A stretch of DNA of 64,000 nt from Triticum aestivum. Lineage: Eukaryota; Streptophyta; Magnoliopsida; Poales; Poaceae. Shown piece by piece: positions 58,720-64,000 of this stretch. The DNA is taken from the NCBI RefSeq assembly GCF_018294505.1, contig NC_057807.1:137174747-137238746 (forward strand), in the 5' to 3' direction. Under the pieces are notes generated by a model that did not search any database, was not told the origin of the DNA, and saw only the letters and a program-made list of their open reading frames with translations. The position numbers and the translations under genes were made by a program. Position 1 is the first letter of the stretch; every line of letters starts with the position of its first letter.

Positions 58720-61398
58720 TGTAGCGACCAGACCTCAAACAGTCTGATCTCTGTGCTCATTGTCATCCCTGGATCAGTAATGCTGACACCACATAGTACT
58801 CGGAGGATTTATAACAGAGTCGCAATCACACACTTATTACAATCGAATGTCTCAAGAGAGAACTGAACAAAATAAATATGGCTTAAGGCCATCTAAAAAC
58901 GATAACAGTGGAAGGCTTGGAAGAAATAAGCGAGTTCATCAACTCCAACAGCATCACTGAGTATAGAACCATGACCTAAGCACCTTACTCATCGTCTGAA
59001 AAGTCTGCAACATGAAACGTTGCAGCCCGAAAACGGGTCAGCACATGGAATATGCTGGCAATGTAACACATAGAGATTAACAATGGAATAAGCTATACTA
59101 CATGCATATTTGGCTGGTGGAAAGCTCTATGGTTACAGTTTTGCATAAAGCCAATTTTTCCCTACTGCAAAGGAATAAATTTATTTAACTATCATGGTGG
59201 TTGTTAAACATTGAGAATGGTTGACAGCATTCTCAATCCCAATTAAAAGTACTCATTAACAAACCCAACAATATTAATTAGAAGTAACATGTTGAGATTC
59301 ACATGATATCCAAGTACTAGATACTCAAGTTGTCCATAACCGGGGACACGGCTAACCATGATTAGTTTGATACACTCTGCAGAGGTTTGCGCACTTTTCC
59401 CCACATGACTCGATCTCCTCCGTTTGATTTCTCGCACTACATGGTGTTTGAGAAACGGATGACCGAGACATAGTCTTTCAGAAGCGCTAGCACCTTACGT
59501 ATGTGATAGACTGTACCAACCTACAACCCCTACATCAGCTAGTCTACCACTGTAAGAGTTCGCACAACTTAGTCAACTATGCTAGAGCCCATAGTAGCAT
59601 GTGGCTGCACACGGAAGTTTCTAGCATGAATTATCTTATGATCCCTTTGAGCCTGGGTGGCGGTCCGAAGAAATACAGGCAAGTCCTGATAGAAACCAGG
59701 TGCCTCAATCCACCCAGATGTGTCTTTAAGTTGCCACCTTAAATAAACCATTAATTAACACTCTCACATCTATCATGGATACACTCACCCAATCCACGTC
59801 TACTAGCATGGCATGGCATAATAAGCAAACGTAGAAGTAACTCCCAAGGGTTTGAAATAAAATAGGTAATAGGTACTACCTCAACTACTTCCCATAACCC
59901 ACAATTTAATTAGATCCTAATCATGCAATGTTTGAGGATTGATCTAATGCATAAAAACTGGGTATGAGAAAAGGTATGATCAAAGTGTTACTTGCCTTGC
60001 TGATGATCCGTGAAACCTAGAGACTCGAAGTAACAGGCGGCGCACTCTGGGTATTCTATCGCAGACAAACAAACGAGCATACAATAAGTACTCATCTAAT
60101 GCATAGGTAAAACTCAAACGAAAGAACTAATCAGATAGTTCAACTTAAGAACTCCGGTTTGCAAAAAGAAGCAAAGCAAACAAAGCAACGAAGAACAAAC
60201 GGCGAAAGAAAACAGCTCCGTTTTACTAATCTGAATCTAGGTCAAATTTTACAGTAGCAAAACTTGTTCAAGTTGGTTATTTGGAAAGAGGGTTTTGAGA
60301 CGAAACTCCAGGCGGTTGAATTGCCTGATTCCGATAAACGAGCGAAAAGTTATACTAAAACGAAAATCGGATCAGAAATCGTGATCAGAAAAATCGCGAA
60401 ATAAATCCGAGAAAAAGAAAAACGACGAACGGGTTAACAAACGAACGTTCGTTAACTAAACTAATCTGATGAACGCGTTCGTTTAAACGAACTAACGGAC
60501 GAACGTCCGCTAATTAACCTAAACCGGAAAAAAAACCGAAAACTAAAAAAACGAAAACTAAAAAAACCGAAAATAAAACCGCTCAGTTTTTCTAAAAAAA
60601 CAGAGCGGAAAACGAGGCGGCGGCGAACCTCGGCGGCGGCGGCGAACTCCGGCGAAGCTTCGGCGGGGTCCGGCTACGGAGGGCGGCGGCGCGGGCGGCG
60701 GCGGATCAGGCGGGCGGCGGCGCGGGCGGATTAGGGTTAGGGTTCGAGCGGCGGCGGCGGAGTGGGCCGGGCGGCGGCGGCTACTGGGCTGGGACGGGGC
60801 GCTGGCTGGAGGCGGGGTGGCTGGGGCCTGGCGGGGCGCCGGGTCGGCCGCTATTTATAGCGTGCCCCCGAGCGGTGTCCCGCTCGGGCACGGTCCAAGG
60901 TCGGTTCACTTTTTTTTAATAATTTCGCTCGGAAAAAAAAACAAAAGAAATACTAAACGGACTCCAAAAATCCCGAAATAAATTTTCCCCAGCTTCTAAA
61001 ATCAAGCCGGACTAGATGAACATTTATTTGGGGCCTAAATGCAATTTTGAAAAATGCGCATTTTTCCTAAATTCAAATAAAAGGCGAAAACTCCAAAATA
61101 AAATCTTATTTGATTTTTTTATTAAATCTTCATTATTTCTTTATTTTGGGAAAGTCATTTTATTCCCTCTCTCATATTTTGGCAGTAGAAATAATTGAAG
61201 ATAAAATAAATAAAATCAAATGATCCTATTTTTAAAATTTGAGAAAACTCAAATATGAAAATAATCGAAACCCCCAACTCTCTCCATGGGTCCTTGAGTT
61301 GCGTAGGATTTCTAGGATCGAGCCAACAATGCAATAAAAATATGATATGCATGATGATCTAAGTATAACATTCCAAATTGAAAATTTGGGATGTTACA
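58720..61398 (-). repeat. 3' LTR of a Tekay-type chromovirus, minus strand
   Basis: 2679 bp, with minus-strand ends TGTAACATCC...CGCTACA. TATA box (minus strand CTATAAATAG) at 60851-60860, followed downstream by a leader very rich in GGC repeats (60600-60840). A strong inverted repeat sits at the U3 end (61368-61397), and several palindromes lie at 60433-60510. Flank 58715-58719 (cttgt) should be one target duplication copy; the other is beyond the window. Confidence 0.85.
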
Positions 61399-61410
61399 AA
61401 CCTACCCCCC
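61399..61410 (-). promoter_or_regulatory. Chromovirus polypurine tract
   Basis: The minus strand reads ggggggtaggtt between the integrase stop codon (TAA, 61411-61413) and the LTR edge at 61398. The coding region thus runs directly into the tract. Confidence 0.75.
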
Positions 61411-64000
61411 TTAAGATGAATCTCGCCCTCGAGATTCGGGCTGGCTAGCAAATAGGTGAGGGTGGGTCTTGAGCAGATCTTCCTCTCGCTCCCAGGTGGC
61501 TTCTTCCTCGGTGTGGTGGCTCCACTGAACTTTGCAAAACTTGATAACCTTGCTGCGAGTGACTCGACTGGCATATTCGAGAATCTTAACAGGGTTCTCC
61601 TCATAGGTCAAATCATCATTCAACTGAATCGCTTCTAGTGGCACTGTATCTCTCAGCGGTATGTCCGCCATCTCTGCATGACACTTCTTCAACTGAGAAA
61701 CATGGAACACATCATAAACTCCTGACAATCCCTCAGCTAATTCCAACTTGTAGGCCACCTCTCCCATACGCTCCAAAACACGATATGGTCCTACGAATCG
61801 GGGCGCTAGCTTTCCCTTAACTCCAAAGCGCTTAACTCCTCGAAGCGGGGATACTCGAAGATAAACTCTTTCTCCGACTTCGTATTCTGTCTCCTTGCGT
61901 TTTGAATCCGCATAGCTCTTCTGCCTCGACTGGGCTACCTTGAGCCTATCGCGAATCAACTTAACTTTCTGTTCAGACTCCTTAATCAGATCCGGTCCAA
62001 ACAACTGGCGGTCTCCAACTTCATCCCACAACAACGGGGTCCTGCACCTCCTTCCGTACAAGGCTTCGAAAGGGGCCATTTTCAAACTAGATTGATAACT
62101 GTTGTTGTAAGAAAACTCCGCATATGGCAAATTATCGTCCCAGCTAGATCCATAATCCAAGGCACAAGCTCTAAGCATATCCTCCAAAATTTGGTTGACT
62201 CTCTCGGTCTGTCCGTCTGTCTAGGGATGAAAAGTTGTGCTAAAATCCAGCCTGGTTCCCAAAGTTTCGTGCAACTGCTTCCAGAACTTTGAGGTAAATT
62301 GGGTTCCTCTATCTGATACGATACTCCTCGGAACTCCATGTAAGCATACAATCCTGGTCATGTATATCTTAGCCAATTTGGCACTGCTGTAGGTAGTCTT
62401 TACTGGAATAAAATGAGCTACCTTCGTCAAACGGTCGACTACAACCCAAATCGAGTCATAGCCTGAACGAGTCCTCGGCAAACCCGTGATGAAATACATG
62501 CCTAGTTTGTCCCACTTCCATTCGGGTATCGGCAATGGCTGTAACAATCCTGCTGGCTTTTGATGTTCTGCCTTCACTCTCTGACATACATCACAAACTG
62601 CTACATACTTTGCAATATCCTACTTCATTCCGGTCCACCAGAAAGTATACTTCAAATCCAAATACATCTTGGTATTCCCGGGGTGGATCGAATACGGCGA
62701 ATCATGTGCCTCTTGCAAAGTCAACTTCCGAATCTCCGGATTACTTGGCACGTAAACGCGGTCCTCAAACCATAAAGTGTCATGTTCATCCTCACGAAAT
62801 CCCTTAGCTTTTCCCTTGCTCATCTTCTCCTTAATAGAAGCAACTTCCTTATTTGTCTTTTGAGCTTCTCTGATTCTATCCATCAAGTGGACTGAATCTC
62901 CAATGCTGCTACATAGCCGCTCGGAACTATTTCCAAACATAGTTCACGTAGATCCTCGGCTAACTCCTTTGGTAAACCTCCGGTCATTAGAGTGTTGACA
63001 TGACTCTTACGGCTCAACGCGTCTGCTACAACGTTAGCCTTTCCGGGGTGATAATGTAATCTCATATCGTAATCTTTGATAAGCTCCAACCATCTCCTCT
63101 GCCTGAGATTTAACTCCTTCTGCCTGAAGATGTACTTCAAACTCTTGTGATCAGTGTACACCTCACAATGGTTTCCAATAAGAAAATGTCTCCATGTCTT
63201 CAATGCATGCACTACGGCTGCTAACTCCAAATCATGAGTAGCATAATTTAGCTCATGAGGCTTAAGCTGTCGTGAAGCATACGAAACAACTCTTCCCTCC
63301 TGCATAAGCACTGCTCCAAGTCCTCGGCGTGAAGCATCGCAATACACCTCATAGTCCTTGGTCTAATCTGGCAGAATTAACACTGGTGAAGTAACCAAAC
63401 GTTTCTTCAATTCTTGGAAAGTAGCTTCACACTCCTCTGTCCATATGAACTTGGTATCCTTCTTCAATAATTCTGTCATAGGCTTCACAATCCTTGAGAA
63501 ATTCTCAATGAATCTCCGGTAGTATCCTGCGAGTCCAAGGAAACTCCGGATCTCTCCAACTATAGTTGGTGCTTCCCAGTTGGTCACAGTGGCAATTTTA
63601 GTGGGGTCCACTGCTATACCTTCTCCGGATATAACATGTCCGAGAAATCCAACTTCCTTCAACCAAAACTCACACTTGCTGAACTTGGCATATAACTGGT
63701 GTTCTCTGAGCTTCTCCAGTACCAATCGCAAATGTTCTTTATGTTCCTCTTCATTCTTTGAGTAGACCAAAATATCATCAATGAACACCATGACGAACTT
63801 ATCCAGAAACTCCATAAACACTTTGTTCATCATGTTCATAAAATAGGCAGGTGTGTTAGTCAGACCAAATGACATAACGGTATACTCATATAGCCCATAC
63901 CTGGTGGTAAAAGCCGTCTTGGGTATATCCTGCTCTCGAATCTTCAACTGATGGTACCCTGATCGCAAATCGATCTTAGAAAACACCTTAGCTCCTTGCA
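61411..64000 (-). pseudogene. Tekay-type chromovirus pol: RT, RNase H, integrase with chromodomain (partial)
   Basis: On the minus strand from the window edge: RT with [15 protein letters not shown] (about 63980) and catalytic FIDD at 63775-63786. RNase H ([32 protein letters not shown]) at about 63345-62990. A frameshift near 62935; integrase zinc region (H...H, then CDVCQ) near 62730-62580; core DRLTKVAHFIPV, SDRGTQFTS, DGQTERVNQ; C-terminal domain with GPYRVLERMGEVAYKLEL. A chromodomain ends the protein (KILEYASRVTRSKVIKFCKV, then W-S-H-H, then TWEREEDL) at about 61560-61430. Stops at 63363-63365, 62618-62620 and 62219-62221 each fit a CAG-to-TAG change. The chromodomain marks a chromovirus; single RNase H and motif wording fit Tekay. 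Confidence 0.85.

Noticed and set aside
60729..60745. Telomere-like ttagggttaggg
   Set aside because: Only about two units inside an LTR leader; plant telo-box-like sequences of this size are common.

Overview
The window looks like a slice of intergenic nuclear DNA from a large-genome grass, most likely a Triticeae species (wheat, Aegilops or a relative). Nearly all of it is nested LTR retrotransposons of types I recognise from that tribe, including a Fatima-like Ty3/gypsy element and a Sabrina-like Athila element. Family names come from memory of LTR sequence and carry moderate confidence. Lineage calls rest on domains seen here. I see no intact cellular gene, no tRNA or rRNA gene and no CRISPR array.

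Layout. 1-1133: 5' end of a minus-strand Fatima-like element (gag start, then 5' LTR), cut by the window edge. 1258-3378: a 5'-truncated LINE with a dead reverse transcriptase. 3379-4285 and 11319-11910: ordinary genomic sequence with a probable DUF295-type gene fragment, split by element B (4286-11318, minus strand, target duplication gatgt), which codes for nothing. From 11911 to at least 58719 lies element A, a Tat/Retand-lineage gypsy element on the plus strand with gag, protease, reverse transcriptase, RNase H, a second (archaeal-type) RNase H and integrase. Three insertions break A: C1 (15533-34656), the Fatima-like element (35015-54573, TSD caatt) and a Tekay-type chromovirus on the minus strand (58720 to beyond 64000). 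C1 carries C2 (18807-29197) of the same LTR family, and C2 contains a fifth, unpaired LTR of that family (19906-20864). The Fatima-like element carries the Sabrina-like element (36318-45868, minus strand, TSD gaaag). The deepest series is A, C1, C2, C3.

How the parts relate. A, C1 and the Fatima-like element keep recognisable but decayed polyproteins. C1 has a full set of pol domains but a truncated gag. C2 has most of gag but a gutted pol, so the two are complementary defective members of one family. Sabrina has gag and protease but no polymerase or integrase. Element B has only LTRs, PBS and polypurine tract.

The most interesting feature is the antisense genes between integrase and 3' LTR. 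C2 and the Fatima-like element each carry a multi-exon antisense gene of the 'putative gypsy type transposon' (PF04195-like) class with a coiled-coil C-terminal part. C1, although of the same LTR family as C2, carries a different antisense gene in that slot: an AT-hook followed by a B3-like DNA-binding domain and an acidic/serine tail, with its own TATA box. Premature stops across all elements fall mostly at CGA-to-TGA and CAG-to-TAG changes, as expected from deamination of methylated CpG and CHG sites.
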